Below are positions 1 through 8,962 of a DNA stretch of 30,335 bases, piece after piece. Numbering within the stretch: position 1 is the stretch's first letter; each line of letters starts with the position of its first letter. Origin of the DNA: CAWCTB01 sp963798275 (GTDB taxonomy: Bacteria; Acidobacteriota; Terriglobia; Terriglobales; Acidobacteriaceae); NCBI GenBank assembly GCA_963798275.1, contig CAWCTB010000045.1, forward strand, positions 1-30,335. The letters run 5' to 3'. The notes below the pieces were generated by a model. That model ran no database searches, was not told the DNA's origin, and saw only the letters and a list, made by a program, of their open reading frames with translations. Made by a program: the position numbers and the translations under genes.

Positions 1-93
1 CCCTATGGCACCCGCATGGTGACCAAAACGGTGCCCGCCGCGGGACAGCGCGTCTTCGAGGGGCAGAACATCCATCTGGAAGTGACGCGGTAA
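1..93 (+). CDS. C-terminal fragment of a PASTA-domain protein
   Basis: The window opens inside a reading frame that ends with TAA at 91-93. The 30 visible residues contain the pattern P-x-x-G-x-x-V-x-x-G-x-x-I-x-L-x-V, which is the end of a PASTA repeat, the small domain found at the C-terminus of penicillin-binding proteins and Ser/Thr kinases where it binds peptidoglycan. The rest of the gene lies outside the window, so whether this is a PBP, a kinase or a standalone PASTA protein cannot be told. It converges on rsmB, and a two-hairpin repeat fills the gap between them. Confidence 0.6.
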   Translation, partial: PYGTRMVTKTVPAAGQRVFEGQNIHLEVTR

Positions 94-123
94 GAGAGCG
101 GCCAGCAGCTAGTGTTTTGAAAG

Positions 124-192
124 GGCGCACCTGAAGGTGCGCCGTGCAAGCCCTTTGTTCTGTCATTCCGAGGGGCTTTAGCCCCGAGGAAT
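124..192. repeat. Two-hairpin intergenic repeat, copy 1
   Basis: Hairpin I is a 9-bp perfect stem at 124-132/135-143. Hairpin II is GGGGC (172-176), TTTA loop, GCCCC (181-185), extended by ATTCC/GGAAT (165-169/188-192) across a tandem GA/GA internal loop. The spacer (about 144-164) and the trailing CTGCTTT closely match copy 3 near 22.2 kb. It lies between the convergent PASTA gene and rsmB. A role as bidirectional terminator or REP-like mRNA end is inference. Confidence 0.75.
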
Positions 193-210
193 CTGCTTTC
201 TTCGGCGTCG

Positions 211-1534
211 CTACTTGCGCTCCAGGATTGCAGCAAAGAAACCGTCGCAGCGCAGCAGGCCGGGTAACGTGCGCATGTAATTGCCGCTGAGGAGCGAATC
301 GATTGACTGCGTCAGTTCCCCGGCATCCCGCAAGCTTTGCAACTCCTCGCGGCAATCGTGCAAATGGAAATCGTCCGAATGGCGCAGAACTTCTGCGATC
401 ACAGACTCGTTTTCTTCGGGCTCAAGTGAGCAGCTTGAGTAAATGGCACGGCCTCCGGGAGCAAGTTGCTGCAAGGCGGCGCGAAGGATCGCCACCTGCC
501 TGGCGTGCAGGTCGTGCAAGTCTTCAGGTTTCAGTCGCCACTTGATCTCTGGATGGCGCGCCAGAGTGCCGGTTCCCGAGCAAGGCACATCGGCGAGTAC
601 GCGGTCGAAGCCTCCAGCCAAGGGAAGGTCGAGCGCATCGGCACGGATGACCTGAACGTTGGCGGCTTTTACGCGCCGCCGCAACAGGTCGGCGCGATGC
701 GGGTGCAACTCGGCAGCGACAATCTCAGCCGTGGGATTGCGGGATGCTATTGCTGCAGTCTTGCTGCCGGGAGCGGCGCAGCAATCCAGCAGGCGCGAGC
801 CGGTGCCGACCAACGCTGCGACCAGTTGCGAGGCTTCATCCTGGATGAAGACGCGTCCGTCACGGTATGCCTTGGTTCGAGTGACCTCGCCCGACACCAC
901 AATCCGCGCGCTCGTCAACAGCGCACCCGGCGCAAGGTCGATTCTTTTTGTGCGAAGCTCCTGCTCGGCATCCGAATCCTCCAGGCGCAACGCGGTGTGC
1001 GGAATGCTCTGGTCATAGCGGCAGATCGCCGTGGCCGCTTCCTGTCCAAATTGCTGCACCCAGCGTTCGACTAACCATTGGGGATGTGCGTACCTTTCGG
1101 CAAGAGCGGCATTATCCGACGACGTCCTCCGGTTCGACAGCGGGCACATCACCGGCCAGCTTGCGCAACACCGCATTGGTAAACGGCGCTGCGGAGGTCT
1201 TCCGGGCCCGCTTAACCAGTTCGACGCTTTCATTAATCGCAGCCGACGCGGGCACGCGGCTCAAGTACAGCAACTGGTAGGCTGCTAGACGCAAAGCGGT
1301 GAGCACCTGGGGGTCAAGTTTGGCCAGCGGACGGGAAGACTGCGCGACGATGGCTGCGTCCAGCCGCGAACGCCAGCGCAGCACGCCCATCACGATCTCG
1401 GTGCTGAGCGCGCGGTCGGCGGGGCTGAGCTTGTCGAGCCGCTCGGAATGCAGCAACTCGCTCGCGTAGGCATCCTGCTGCTCGACGCGGAGCAGGATAT
1501 CGAAAGCGGCCGCGCGAGCTGGGGAGATGGCCAT
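211..1534 (-). CDS. rsmB: 16S rRNA (cytosine-C5)-methyltransferase RsmB/Sun (frameshifted)
   Basis: This is the SAM-dependent enzyme that methylates one cytosine (C967 in E. coli) of 16S rRNA. The N-terminal part is a NusB-like RNA-binding domain. The C-terminal part is the Rossmann methyltransferase, with the SAM loop CCAAPGSKT, the PCSGTG motif and a second conserved cysteine in SSCSLEPEEN. The reading frame breaks at about 1113-1135: the N-terminal frame stops after EPEDVVG while the C-terminal frame resumes with AALAERYAHPQW. The jump fits one extra base, and the 1324-nt span minus one gives 440 aa, normal for the family. The ATG at 1534 (MAISPARAAAF) lies 1 bp after the fmt stop, so it is the last gene of the aroC-def-fmt-rsmB run. 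The frameshift is more likely sequence error than a real lesion. Confidence 0.9.
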
Positions 1535-1535
1535 T

Positions 1536-2479
1536 TTATGTGGGCGAGCCGACGGGCTCATCGCTGCGTGGCCGGTAGCCGTTGAGAAAATCGCGAGCGC
1601 TCATGCGCTTCTTGCCCTCGGGTTGCAGCGCAAGCACTTCCAGCGCCGTGCCTTGGGAGAAGCCGAGCAGAAGGCGTTCGCCATGGATCGCGAAATACCC
1701 TGGCGTCACCATCGCGACTTCGTGACGCGGGCACGGCCTGATGCAGTTGGAGGATTTTGCCACGGAAGGTGGTGTACGCGCCCGGCCAGGGCTGAAATCC
1801 GCGCAACCGGCACCAGGCTTCGGTGGCAGTGCGTGAAAAGTCAAGCAGGCCGTCTTCTTTGGTGAGAATCGGCGCTAGCGTGGCTTTCGCATTGTCCTGC
1901 GGAATGGGCTTGACCGTGCCGCTCGCGAGACCCGCGAGGGTGGTGATCATCAGCTCTGCCCCGGCTTGTGCCAGGCGAGGGGCAAGCGTCACAGCCGTAT
2001 CGTCGGAGGCGATCGGCTCCTCAGCTTGCAGCAGGATGTTGCCGGTGTCGAGTCCGAGGTCGATGCGCATGGTGGTAACGCCAGTCACGCTCTCACCTGA
2101 CGCGATGGCCCACTGAATGGGTGCTGCCCCGCGATATTTCGGCAGCAGCGAGCCGTGCAGGTTGATGTTGCCGAGGCGGGGAAGGTCAATCATCCACTGC
2201 GGAATGATGCGGCCATAGCCGACCACGATGATGGCGTCGGGCTTGATGTTCTCAAGCCGGGCGCGAAATTCCGGGTTGTTCTTGATTTTCTCCGGCTGGG
2301 TGATGGGAAGGCCGAGTTCCAGAGCGCGTCCGCTTTACCGGCGAGTGCGACAGCTCCATGCCGCGGCCGCTGGGGCGGTCGGGCCGGGTCACGACCAGCT
2401 TGACACGGTATCCAGCGGCGACCAGCCTCTGCAGCGTGGGCACCGCGAAGGGCGGCGTTCCGCAGAAGACCAGGTCCAT
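1536..2479 (-). CDS. fmt: Methionyl-tRNA formyltransferase (two frameshifts)
   Basis: Fmt formylates initiator Met-tRNA using 10-formyl-tetrahydrofolate. The N-terminus reads MDLVFCGTPPFAVPTL. The catalytic core has INLHGSLLPKYRGAAPIQW (Asn and His of the active site), then TGVTTMRIDLGLDTG with the conserved Asp. The C-terminal tRNA-binding domain ends with KRMSARDFLNGYRP. The frame is broken twice, near 2325-2335 (after SPVK, before ALELGLPITQPEKI) and near 1729-1731 (after LQLHQAVP). Removing one C/G from the GGG at 1729-1731 joins LQLHQAVP to RHEVAMVTPGYF. The span of 944 nt minus two bases gives 313 aa, the expected size. A GTG at 2482 is an alternative start. It sits between def and rsmB, the classic def-fmt-rsmB order. 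Confidence 0.9.
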
Positions 2480-2489
2480 CACGGCTGCC

Positions 2490-2999
2490 CTACCATTCGC
2501 CCAGCTTCATGAGCTTGCGAATCTTACGCTTCATGAGGTCGCGCTTGAGGGCGCTGATGTGGCTGATGTAGAGCTTGCCGTTGAGGTGGTCGGTTTCGTG
2601 CAGCAGGGCCCGCGCCAGCAACTCTTCGCCGGTGACTTCGACCGTCTTGCCCTCGAGGTTCTGAGCGCGCACCGTGACTTTGCGGGGGCGAGTGACTTTT
2701 TCGCGGAACTCCGGGAGGCTGAGGCAGCCTTCGTTGGAGGTGAGGCGGCCCTCGGTGTGGACGATCTCGGGATTCACCAGCACAATCCTGGCGTCCGGGT
2801 CTTCCTTGAAGGTGACATCGATTACCGCAATGCGCTTGCTGATGCCGATTTGCGGAGCCGCCAGTCCGACGCCGTGGGCAGCGTACATACTCTCGAACAT
2901 GTCGTCGGCAAGCTTGCGCAGCTCATCATCAAAGGCGGTGATGGGGGCAGCAGGCTTCTCCAGGACCGGGTCGCCAAATTTTACGATGGGATAGAGCAT
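2490..2999 (-). CDS. def: Peptide deformylase
   Basis: This metalloenzyme removes the N-formyl group from nascent proteins. All three family motifs are present and intact: HGVGLAAPQIG (GxGxAAxQ), EGCLSLP (with the metal-ligand Cys) and HETDHLNG (HExDH, two metal-ligand His and the catalytic Glu). The product is 169 aa, a normal bacterial length. The ATG at 2999 was chosen because MLYPIVKFGDP is the family N-terminus. It overlaps the aroC stop as TAATG, which suggests translational coupling. Longer in-frame upstream starts lie inside aroC. It is followed 10 bp later by fmt, whose product makes this enzyme's substrate. Confidence 0.96.
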   Translation of the reverse strand: MLYPIVKFGDPVLEKPAAPITAFDDELRKLADDMFESMYAAHGVGLAAPQIGISKRIAVIDVTFKEDPDARIVLVNPEIVHTEGRLTSNEGCLSLPEFREKVTRPRKVTVRAQNLEGKTVEVTGEELLARALLHETDHLNGKLYISHISALKRDLMKRKIRKLMKLGEW

Positions 3000-4177
3000 T
3001 AGAAGTTCTTCAACTGCTGGCAGTATCCTTCGAAATTTCTCTTCAACTCGGCGAGCGAGTCGCCGCCAAACTTGCCGAGGGCAGCGTTGGCCAGGGTAAG
3101 CGCCACCATGGCTTCGCCGGCAACGCCGGCCGCAGGAACGACACACACATCCGAGCGTTCGTATGCCGCCTTTACCGGTTCGCGACTGGCGAAATCGACC
3201 GAGGCCAGGGGTCTCCGCAAGGTCGAGATCGGCTTCAGATATCCGCGCACGCGAATGTCTTCGCCGTTGGACATGCCGCCCTCGAGTCCACCCGCGTGGT
3301 TTGAGGCGCGAGTAAATCCCGCGGCCGGCCCTTCGTGTGTCCGCTCGTAACCAATTTCATCATGTACCTTGGAGCCGAGTGAAGTGGCGGCTTCCACCGC
3401 GTCGCCGATTTCCACGGCCTTCACCGCCTGCAGGGACATTACGGCGGCCGCGAGCTGGGTATCCAAACGCTCGTCCCAGTTCACGTAGGTCCCAAGACCG
3501 GGCGGCACGTTGTGCGCGACCACTTCAAAGATGCCGCCGACGGAATCGCCCGTGCGCAACGCGATGTCCACTTGCTCCTTCATGCGCGCCTCGGATTGCG
3601 GGTCGATGCAGCTCAGCAGGATCTCGTCTTGGGCCGCCACGGCACGGATTGCTTCCCACGTAACTGGCTGGTCGAGGCGGGCGCTGCCGACGGCGATCAC
3701 GTGGCTTAAGACTTCGATGCCAAGCTCGCGCAACAGTAATTTTGCCAGCGCACCTGCGGCCACGCGAGCGGCTGACTCGCGGGCGGAGGCGCGCTCCAGC
3801 ACATAGCGGGCTTCTTCGAATCCATACTTCATTGCGCCCGCGAGATCGGCATGTCCCGGCCGCGGCGAGGCCACGCGCTTGTGTTTGGCGGGATCGCCCG
3901 CTTCCACCGGCAGCGACTCGGTCCAGTTCTTCCAGTCGTTGTTGGCCAGCAGCATCGCGATGGGCGAGCCGATGGTCTTGCCGTGGCGCACCCCGCTCAG
4001 CACGTGCGCGCTGTCGCGCTCGATGCGCATGCGGCCGCCACGCCCGTAGCCCTGCTGGCGACGCCAGAGTTCGCGATTCACGAACTCCAGGTCGACGGCA
4101 AGACCTGCAGGCAGGCCGGAGACCAGCGACACCAGCGCCTCTCCGTGCGACTCACCGGCGGTGGAAAAACGAAGCAT
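2999..4177 (-). CDS. aroC: Chorismate synthase
   Basis: AroC catalyses the last shikimate step, the FMN-dependent conversion of 5-enolpyruvylshikimate-3-phosphate to chorismate. Signature segments are visible: STAGESHGEALV at the N-terminus, GYGRGGRMRIERD, SPRPGHADLAGAMKYG and RASARESAARVAAG. The product is 392 aa, normal for the longer bacterial form. The start at 4177 (MLRFSTAGESHG) matches the family; the frame runs open to 4237 but the extra 20 residues do not resemble AroC. The TAA stop overlaps the def ATG. A 105-bp gap separates it from mec upstream, so it may have its own promoter. Confidence 0.95.
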   Translation of the reverse strand: MLRFSTAGESHGEALVSLVSGLPAGLAVDLEFVNRELWRRQQGYGRGGRMRIERDSAHVLSGVRHGKTIGSPIAMLLANNDWKNWTESLPVEAGDPAKHKRVASPRPGHADLAGAMKYGFEEARYVLERASARESAARVAAGALAKLLLRELGIEVLSHVIAVGSARLDQPVTWEAIRAVAAQDEILLSCIDPQSEARMKEQVDIALRTGDSVGGIFEVVAHNVPPGLGTYVNWDERLDTQLAAAVMSLQAVKAVEIGDAVEAATSLGSKVHDEIGYERTHEGPAAGFTRASNHAGGLEGGMSNGEDIRVRGYLKPISTLRRPLASVDFASREPVKAAYERSDVCVVPAAGVAGEAMVALTLANAALGKFGGDSLAELKRNFEGYCQQLKNF

Positions 4178-4282
4178 GAAGTTTTTGATTGTAGCTGATG
4201 AGCACTTCGGCCTCAGCCGGCAGGGCGGATCGAACATGGAAAGCGGCCCGGTCGCGATTACGGTGACGCGCAGACACAGCCG

Positions 4283-4714
4283 CTATTCGATGACGATCTC
4301 TTCGTCCACCAGCGCCTTGTCTTCTTCGCGGCTGCCGGTGAGCGCGAACGAATTCGTGGTTACGGCTTTGCCTTGCTGGACGCTGGTAATGACGTACGAG
4401 CAGCCGATCCAGTGAGCTTCGTTGAAGTCGGTCTGCGACCAGTGTGCCGGATGGTCAGGGTGCGAGTGGTAGAAGCCGACGATGTCCAGGTCACGCTCGC
4501 GCGCCTCCCGCTGCACCCGGATCAGTTCCTGGGGATCGATGTTGTAGCGGTTCTGGGGTGAATCGAGGCGGGTATTACGGCAGCGAACGGTGGCTTGTAC
4601 CTGGCGAAGATCGTCCTCGATGGCGCCCAGCAGTACACCGCAACATTCGTGCGGATAGGTCTCTTCGCCGTGACGGCGAATCTCGTCGTAATCAGACTGG
4701 TGGAATCTCAGCAT
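4283..4714 (-). CDS. mec: M67-family JAMM/MPN metallopeptidase, Mec-like
   Basis: This 143-aa single-domain protein is a zinc JAMM peptidase. The catalytic Glu is E23 in PHECCGVLLG, and the zinc site is H83-S-H85-P followed by S93 and D96 in WSQTD, matching the HxH-x(7)-S-x(2)-D arrangement. In Mycobacterium tuberculosis, Mec cuts cysteine from the C-terminus of the sulfur-carrier protein CysO, next to cysM. Here cysM lies 35 bp upstream in the same direction, supporting the same role. No CysO/ThiS-like gene is present in the window, so the carrier must be elsewhere or the substrate differs. A generic deubiquitinase-like peptidase is the alternative. Confidence 0.85.
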   Translation of the reverse strand: MLRFHQSDYDEIRRHGEETYPHECCGVLLGAIEDDLRQVQATVRCRNTRLDSPQNRYNIDPQELIRVQREARERDLDIVGFYHSHPDHPAHWSQTDFNEAHWIGCSYVITSVQQGKAVTTNSFALTGSREEDKALVDEEIVIE

Positions 4715-4749
4715 GTCGTTAACGATAGAACGGAGTTTCCTGCAGGATC

Positions 4750-5682
4750 TTATGAATCCCAGAACCGCTGGCTCAAGTACTTGTCGGCACTATCGCAGAA
4801 GACGCACACAATCACCGGATTCTTCACTGTAGTCTGCGCCGCAGCCTGGCGCGCTCCCACCAGAGCCGCTGCGGCCGAGGTGCCAACCAGCAGGCCTTCC
4901 TCCCGGGCCAGCCGCTTGACCATGGCATAAGCGTCTTCAGTGCTGATTTCAATGTTCTGGTCGGCCAGGTCCGCATCGTAAATCTTCGGCATGATGGCGG
5001 TTGGCATGTACTTCGCGCCTTCGATGCCGTGCAAGGGTGAATCGGGCTGCAGCGAGATGCACTGGATGGCCGGGTTTAACTCTTTCAAGCGGCGCGCGGT
5101 TCCAGTAAAGGTTCCGGTGGTACCGAGGATGGAGACAAAGTGGGTGATCCGGCCCGCGGTCTGTTCCCAGATCTCGTTGGCGGTGCCGTGATAGTGGGCC
5201 AGCCAGTTGGCGTCGTTGGCGTACTGATCGCCGTAGAAGTACAGATCGGGATTTTCGCGAATCATCTGCCGGGCTTTGACCAGCGCGCCATCCGAGCCTT
5301 CGCCGGGATCGGTGTAGATGATTTCGGCTCCGTACGCACCCAGGATTCGCTTGCGTTCCGGAGTCACATTGGTGGGCATGCAGAGTGTGACACCAAAGCC
5401 CATGGCTGCTCCCAGCATGGCGTACGCGATGCCGGTATTGCCGCTGGTGGAGTCGAGCAGGCGCTTGCCGCGCTCCATCTGGCCGGTGCGAAATGCCTGC
5501 TGCACGATGGAGGCCGCAGCACGATCTTTCACCGAGCCTCCGGGGTTGAGCCACTCGGCCTTGCCGTAGAACTCGGCATCTGGCAGGTCGGCGCACACCC
5601 GCTCCAAGCGAATCAATGGCGTGTTGCCGATTCGATCCAGAATCGAGAGGGCTCGCGCCGAAAGTAATGCCGTACCGTTCAT
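4750..5682 (-). CDS. cysM: Cysteine synthase (PLP-dependent, CysK/CysM family)
   Basis: The protein (310 aa) is a fold-type II PLP enzyme that makes L-cysteine from an activated serine and a sulfur donor. K52 in NPGGSVKDR is the PLP Schiff-base lysine, STSGNTG is the substrate/asparagine loop and GTTGT is the phosphate-binding loop. The ATG at 5682 follows an AAGGGA Shine-Dalgarno-like stretch. It heads the minus-strand run and pairs with mec. The mycobacterial O-phosphoserine enzyme uses an Arg in a region that here reads PLHGIEGAKY, without Arg. Whether the donor is O-acetylserine with sulfide or a protein thiocarboxylate is therefore open; the symbol rests mainly on the mec context. Confidence 0.88.
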   Translation of the reverse strand: MNGTALLSARALSILDRIGNTPLIRLERVCADLPDAEFYGKAEWLNPGGSVKDRAAASIVQQAFRTGQMERGKRLLDSTSGNTGIAYAMLGAAMGFGVTLCMPTNVTPERKRILGAYGAEIIYTDPGEGSDGALVKARQMIRENPDLYFYGDQYANDANWLAHYHGTANEIWEQTAGRITHFVSILGTTGTFTGTARRLKELNPAIQCISLQPDSPLHGIEGAKYMPTAIMPKIYDADLADQNIEISTEDAYAMVKRLAREEGLLVGTSAAAALVGARQAAAQTTVKNPVIVCVFCDSADKYLSQRFWDS

Positions 5683-5879
5683 TCCCTTTTAACCTTGGAA
5701 TGTTGCCGATTCACCCGCAGTGTGCGAAAGTGAGAGTTCCCCACCGGAAGGCCTGCCGTCAGGGCAACGTCAGTTCCCGTCCGGCTATCGAATCTCAGTC
5801 AAGCGTTCTTTGTGTAATTCGATGCAGGGAGATGGCGATTCGGTTCCGCCCAAAGCGCGTGTAAAGCTGGTCAGGCAAA

Positions 5880-6362
5880 ATGGCTAATAAGAAATTAAAA
5901 CTGCAATCTTTTGAAGACGCGGTTACATGGCTTCGCGGCCATGGCTTTGAAGTGGTGGAAGCGCCCGGCACGAGCAATCGGATGTTTCTGAGAAAGTACA
6001 ACTGTTCCGCCGCCCTGGAACGCGCGTCCGACGGCAGCGTGAAGATTTTTGCCTATCCCGGTTATGTCGTCGGGGGCGAGATTTCCAAGCTTGTCGACCA
6101 CGGTTACCAGAAGGTCCTGAAGACCAGTAAAGGCGAGTATCCCGCCAGCGCCGAGCATCTGAAGGCACTGCACCAATTCTCCGAAGAGTTGAAAGAAGCG
6201 ATCGGCGCCACCAGTTTGTATAACGAGGCGATGGGGACGGTGAGCGAGTCTTACCAGTACGATCGCATTAAGGGGCGCGACTTGCCCGAATCGGAGCGTC
6301 CCAAACGCCCGTGGCAAGAGACAACCGCCCCCGGCGCCAAGCCGGCCAAGAAGCCAGCGTAG
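5880..6362 (+). CDS. Conserved-looking hypothetical protein, 160 aa
   Basis: I do not recognise a family. The predicted protein is soluble, without a signal peptide or membrane segment. Its N-terminal 75 residues look like a compact alpha/beta domain (SFEDAVTWLRGHGFEVVEAPG, then SGG-like strands around KIFAYPGYVVGGEISKLVD). A helical middle follows (residues about 90-125) and a basic Pro/Ala/Lys tail (TTAPGAKPAKKPA). Codon use is GC-rich at third positions like its neighbours, and the frame is intact, so it is probably a real gene. It diverges from cysM across 197 bp that should hold both promoters; no strong promoter match was seen there. Confidence 0.7.
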   Translation: MANKKLKLQSFEDAVTWLRGHGFEVVEAPGTSNRMFLRKYNCSAALERASDGSVKIFAYPGYVVGGEISKLVDHGYQKVLKTSKGEYPASAEHLKALHQFSEELKEAIGATSLYNEAMGTVSESYQYDRIKGRDLPESERPKRPWQETTAPGAKPAKKPA

Positions 6363-6599
6363 CCTTGCCGATGCAGTTCCTGTGGTGAAACCTACCAATC
6401 GCGCCGTTGCGGGAGTGGCTGATCTATTCTCCCAAGCCCTGAACGCCATTGCGGCCGCGATGTGAAAAGCGGTGATTTGGTTGCAGCGATTGGGTGCAGG
6501 AAATCTCTCGCGACTCCGCAAACCTCCCATTGCAATTTGCCATCCTAGTTAGAAGGGGATGATGGCCACGTTGCTGGGGAGAATTTACGGAGGATGATT

Positions 6600-7308
6600 A
6601 TGAAGCGACTGGGAAGTTTATTGGCAATCGTGTGCGTGTGCTCTCTCACCCTTTGGGCGCAGGCCAAAGAGTCCGCCGAGTACAATAAGGCGGTCGCCCG
6701 CCTCGACGACGGAGCCACGGTGCTGAAGCAGCTGCTGGCGGCTCCCGACAACGGCATCCCGAACGAAGTCTTCGAAAGCGCGAAGTGCGTGGCTGTGGTG
6801 CCATCCATGATTCGAGGAGGCTTCATCTTTGGCGCGGAGCATGGGCGTGGCGTGGCGACCTGCCGTACCGCCGATGGCTGGAGCGGTCCTGCGTTCTTTA
6901 CCATGACCGGCGGTAGCTGGGGAGCGCAGATCGGCGGCCAGGCGGTCGATCTGGTCATGCTGTTCATGAACCAGAAGGGGATGGATCAGTTACTCAATTC
7001 GAAGTTCAAGATCGGCGGAGACCTTAGCGCGGCTGCCGGTCCGGTGGGCCGCGATGCCAGCGCCTCGACCGATTGGAAGATGCGCGCGGAAATACTGACC
7101 TACTCGCGGGCCCGCGGGTTGTTCGCCGGCGCGACGCTCAATGGCACGGTGGTCAACGCTGACGAAGACGCGGCTACCGCGTTCTACGGCCACAACGTGG
7201 GATTCCGGCCGATTCTGACGGGACAAGTGAAACCGCCCGCCGGCTGCAGACCGTTTCTTGGCTACGGTTCGCAATGCGCATGCCGAGGCGATTGCAAAAA
7301 ACCACTAG
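6600..7308 (+). CDS. SYLF/Ysc84-domain (DUF500) secreted lipid-binding protein, C-terminal frameshift
   Basis: A signal peptide (MKRLGSLLAIVCVCSLTLWAQA) precedes a SYLF domain, recognised by PSMIRGGFIFGAEHGRGVA, WSGPAFFTMTGGSWGAQIGGQ and the TYSRARGLFAGATLNG block. SYLF proteins bind phosphoinositides in eukaryotes; the bacterial role is unclear. The start is the ATG at 6600, because GGAGG at 6589-6593 sits six bases upstream, whereas the ATG at 6594 directly abuts it. Near 7242-7243 one extra G shifts the frame. Removing it changes the end from a Cys-rich tail to PAADRFLATVRNAHAEAIAKNH, ending at TAG 7308, which looks like the family C-terminus (235 aa). As given, the frame runs on to 7313. 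Confidence 0.85.
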
Positions 7309-7344
7309 CCTAGCGGCGTCACTTCTTCGCTTCTGAGTGCGAGA

Positions 7345-7371
7345 GCGGCGGGCTAAGCGGCCTGCCGTTTT
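7345..7371 (+). terminator. Intrinsic terminator after the SYLF gene
   Basis: The stem GGCGGGC (7347-7353) pairs with GCCTGCC (7360-7366), with one G-U pair and a six-base loop, and can extend by C7346-G7367. TTTT at 7368-7371 follows directly. It lies 37 bp past the SYLF stop and upstream of the next gene's ribosome binding site. Confidence 0.55.
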
Positions 7372-7432
7372 CGCTTGTTCCAATCTTGGCGCGACTTCCG
7401 GCTTCCGGTACACTTGCGCGACCGGAGGCACC

Positions 7433-7897
7433 ATGCCGCAGCGCAACGCCGTTCTCGCAACGTCCCTGCTCTTTTTGTTGATTGCAAGTCTCAGCGGACA
7501 GGAAAAAGCCATTCCCATGGTGCCACCGGCAGCCATCCGAGCCGTGCTGCAAGGCCAGGTGGAAGCCTGGAACCGGCACGATCTGGAGGGCTTCATGGAG
7601 GGTTACTGGAATTCTCCCGACCTGACCTTCTTCTCGGACGCGAAAGAGACCAAGGGCTGGGAGGCGACGCTGGCGCGCTACCGCGAGAAATACCAGGGCA
7701 ACGGCGCGGAGATGGGCAAGCTGGAGATGAGCGATTTGCAGGTGAGCATGCTGGGCACGGATTCCGCTTTCGTGCGCGGCCGGTGGCAATTGAGCTTATC
7801 CGGCGGCCAGCAGCCGCATGGGTTGTTTACGCTGATCTTCCGCAGGTTCCCGCAGGGCTGGCGGATTGTCCACGACCACACCAGCGCAGCGTCGTAG
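7433..7897 (+). CDS. Secreted SnoaL-like/DUF4440 protein
   Basis: The 154-aa product has a signal peptide (MPQRNAVLATSLLFLLIASLSG) and a single NTF2-like domain of the DUF4440/SnoaL type. The supporting pattern is VEAWNRHDLEGFMEGYW near the N-terminus, TFFSDAKETKGWEATLARYREKY in the middle, and strands ending in GWRIVHDHTS. Such domains form a cone-shaped pocket that serves as enzyme site or ligand binder; nothing here fixes the ligand. The ATG at 7433 is preceded by GGAGG at 7424-7428 with four bases between, so longer upstream frames are rejected. It follows a terminator and probably has its own promoter. Confidence 0.82.
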   Translation: MPQRNAVLATSLLFLLIASLSGQEKAIPMVPPAAIRAVLQGQVEAWNRHDLEGFMEGYWNSPDLTFFSDAKETKGWEATLARYREKYQGNGAEMGKLEMSDLQVSMLGTDSAFVRGRWQLSLSGGQQPHGLFTLIFRRFPQGWRIVHDHTSAAS

Positions 7898-7954
7898 CTG
7901 GTTTCTGGTACAGGTCTGTTTCCCGGATCCCCGTTCCTACATCCAACGTGGTAG

Positions 7955-7982
7955 TTGACCCCATTGCCCGCAGGTGTAAAAT
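7955..7982 (+). promoter_or_regulatory. Sigma-70-type promoter candidate for panB
   Basis: TTGACC at 7955-7960 and TAAAAT at 7977-7982 match the -35 and -10 consensus at five of six positions each, with a 16-base spacer. It lies about 88 bp upstream of the panB GTG, with no gene between. Confidence 0.5.
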
Positions 7983-8069
7983 CCGAGGCAGGCGCAATCT
8001 CAGGTCACCAAAACCTGCGATAGCGAGACAGGTGGTATCCGCAACTGCGGAACTGCACTGGAGGACATC

Positions 8070-8958
8070 GTGAGCGTTACCATCGGCGACTTCCGCTCGA
8101 AAATCACAGCTTCTACGCTGCTCGACAAGAAACAGCAACACGAACCCATTACCTGCCTGACCGCCTACGACTATCCCGGTGCCCGGCTGATCGACGAAGC
8201 CGGCATCGACATGATCCTGGTAGGCGACTCGCTGGGCATGGTGGTGCTGGGCTACGACAACACCCTGCCGGTCACGGTGCAGGAGATGCTGCATCACACC
8301 CGGGCGGTGCGCCGCGGGGTGAAACGCGCCTTCCTGGTGGCGGACATGCCTTTCGCTTCGTACCACGTGAGCGTGAAAGAGACGCTGCGCAATGCTGCCC
8401 GCTTCGTGAAGGACGGCGGCGCCGAGGCGGTGAAGATTGAGGGTGGCGAGAAGCGTGCGCACCTGGTGCAGCGAACTGGTCGACGCCGAGATCCAGGTGG
8501 TGGGACACATCGGCCTGACCCCGCAATCGCTGCACGCCATGGGAGGCTACAAAGTCCAGGGCAAAACGCTAAAAGCCATCGAGCAGCTTATGCACGACGC
8601 GCTGGCGCTGGAACGTGCCGGGGCTTGCTGCATTGTGCTGGAAGGCATGCCGCGCGAGGTCGCTGCCATGATTACCGCTGAGTTGGAGATTCCGACCATC
8701 GGCATCGGCGCCGGTCCTGATTGCGACGGACAGGTGCTGGTGTTCCACGACGTGTTGGGGCTGACGTTTGCGCCGGCGGCGAAGTTTGTGCGGCGTTATG
8801 CCGACCTGGGCTCGGCCGTAAGCAATGCGGTGCTAGCCTTCAAGAGTGATGTCAAGACGGGCGGTTATCCTGCCGACGAGGAGTCGTACCACCTGCCGAA
8901 GGAGACGCTCTTGGCGTTACGGGACATTGCGGACCGCAAGCGTGCCTTGCAAGTCTAA
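8070..8958 (+). CDS. panB: 3-methyl-2-oxobutanoate hydroxymethyltransferase (frameshifted)
   Basis: PanB makes ketopantoate from 2-oxoisovalerate and methylene-tetrahydrofolate, the first committed step to pantothenate and CoA. Visible family blocks are LTAYDYPGARLIDEAGID, ILVGDSLGMV, VKIEGG, VGHIGLTPQS, IGIGAGPDCDGQVLV and HDVLGL. The GTG start at 8070 follows GGAGG (8060-8064) by five bases. The frame breaks at about 8474-8475. Dropping one A from the AA there joins LVQR to LVDAEIQVVGHIG and gives 295 aa, slightly above typical. The same pathway's panC lies 0.7 kb downstream in the same direction. Confidence 0.93.
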
Positions 8959-8962
8959 GCGG

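Noticed and set aside
7898..8069. Riboswitch upstream of panB
   Set aside because: The leader holds a plausible sigma-70 promoter but I could not see conserved riboswitch cores or strong paired stems.
8460..8490. Programmed ribosomal frameshifting in panB and other genes
   Set aside because: No slippery heptamer or downstream pseudoknot pattern was seen, and the breaks occur at unrelated motifs in unrelated housekeeping genes.
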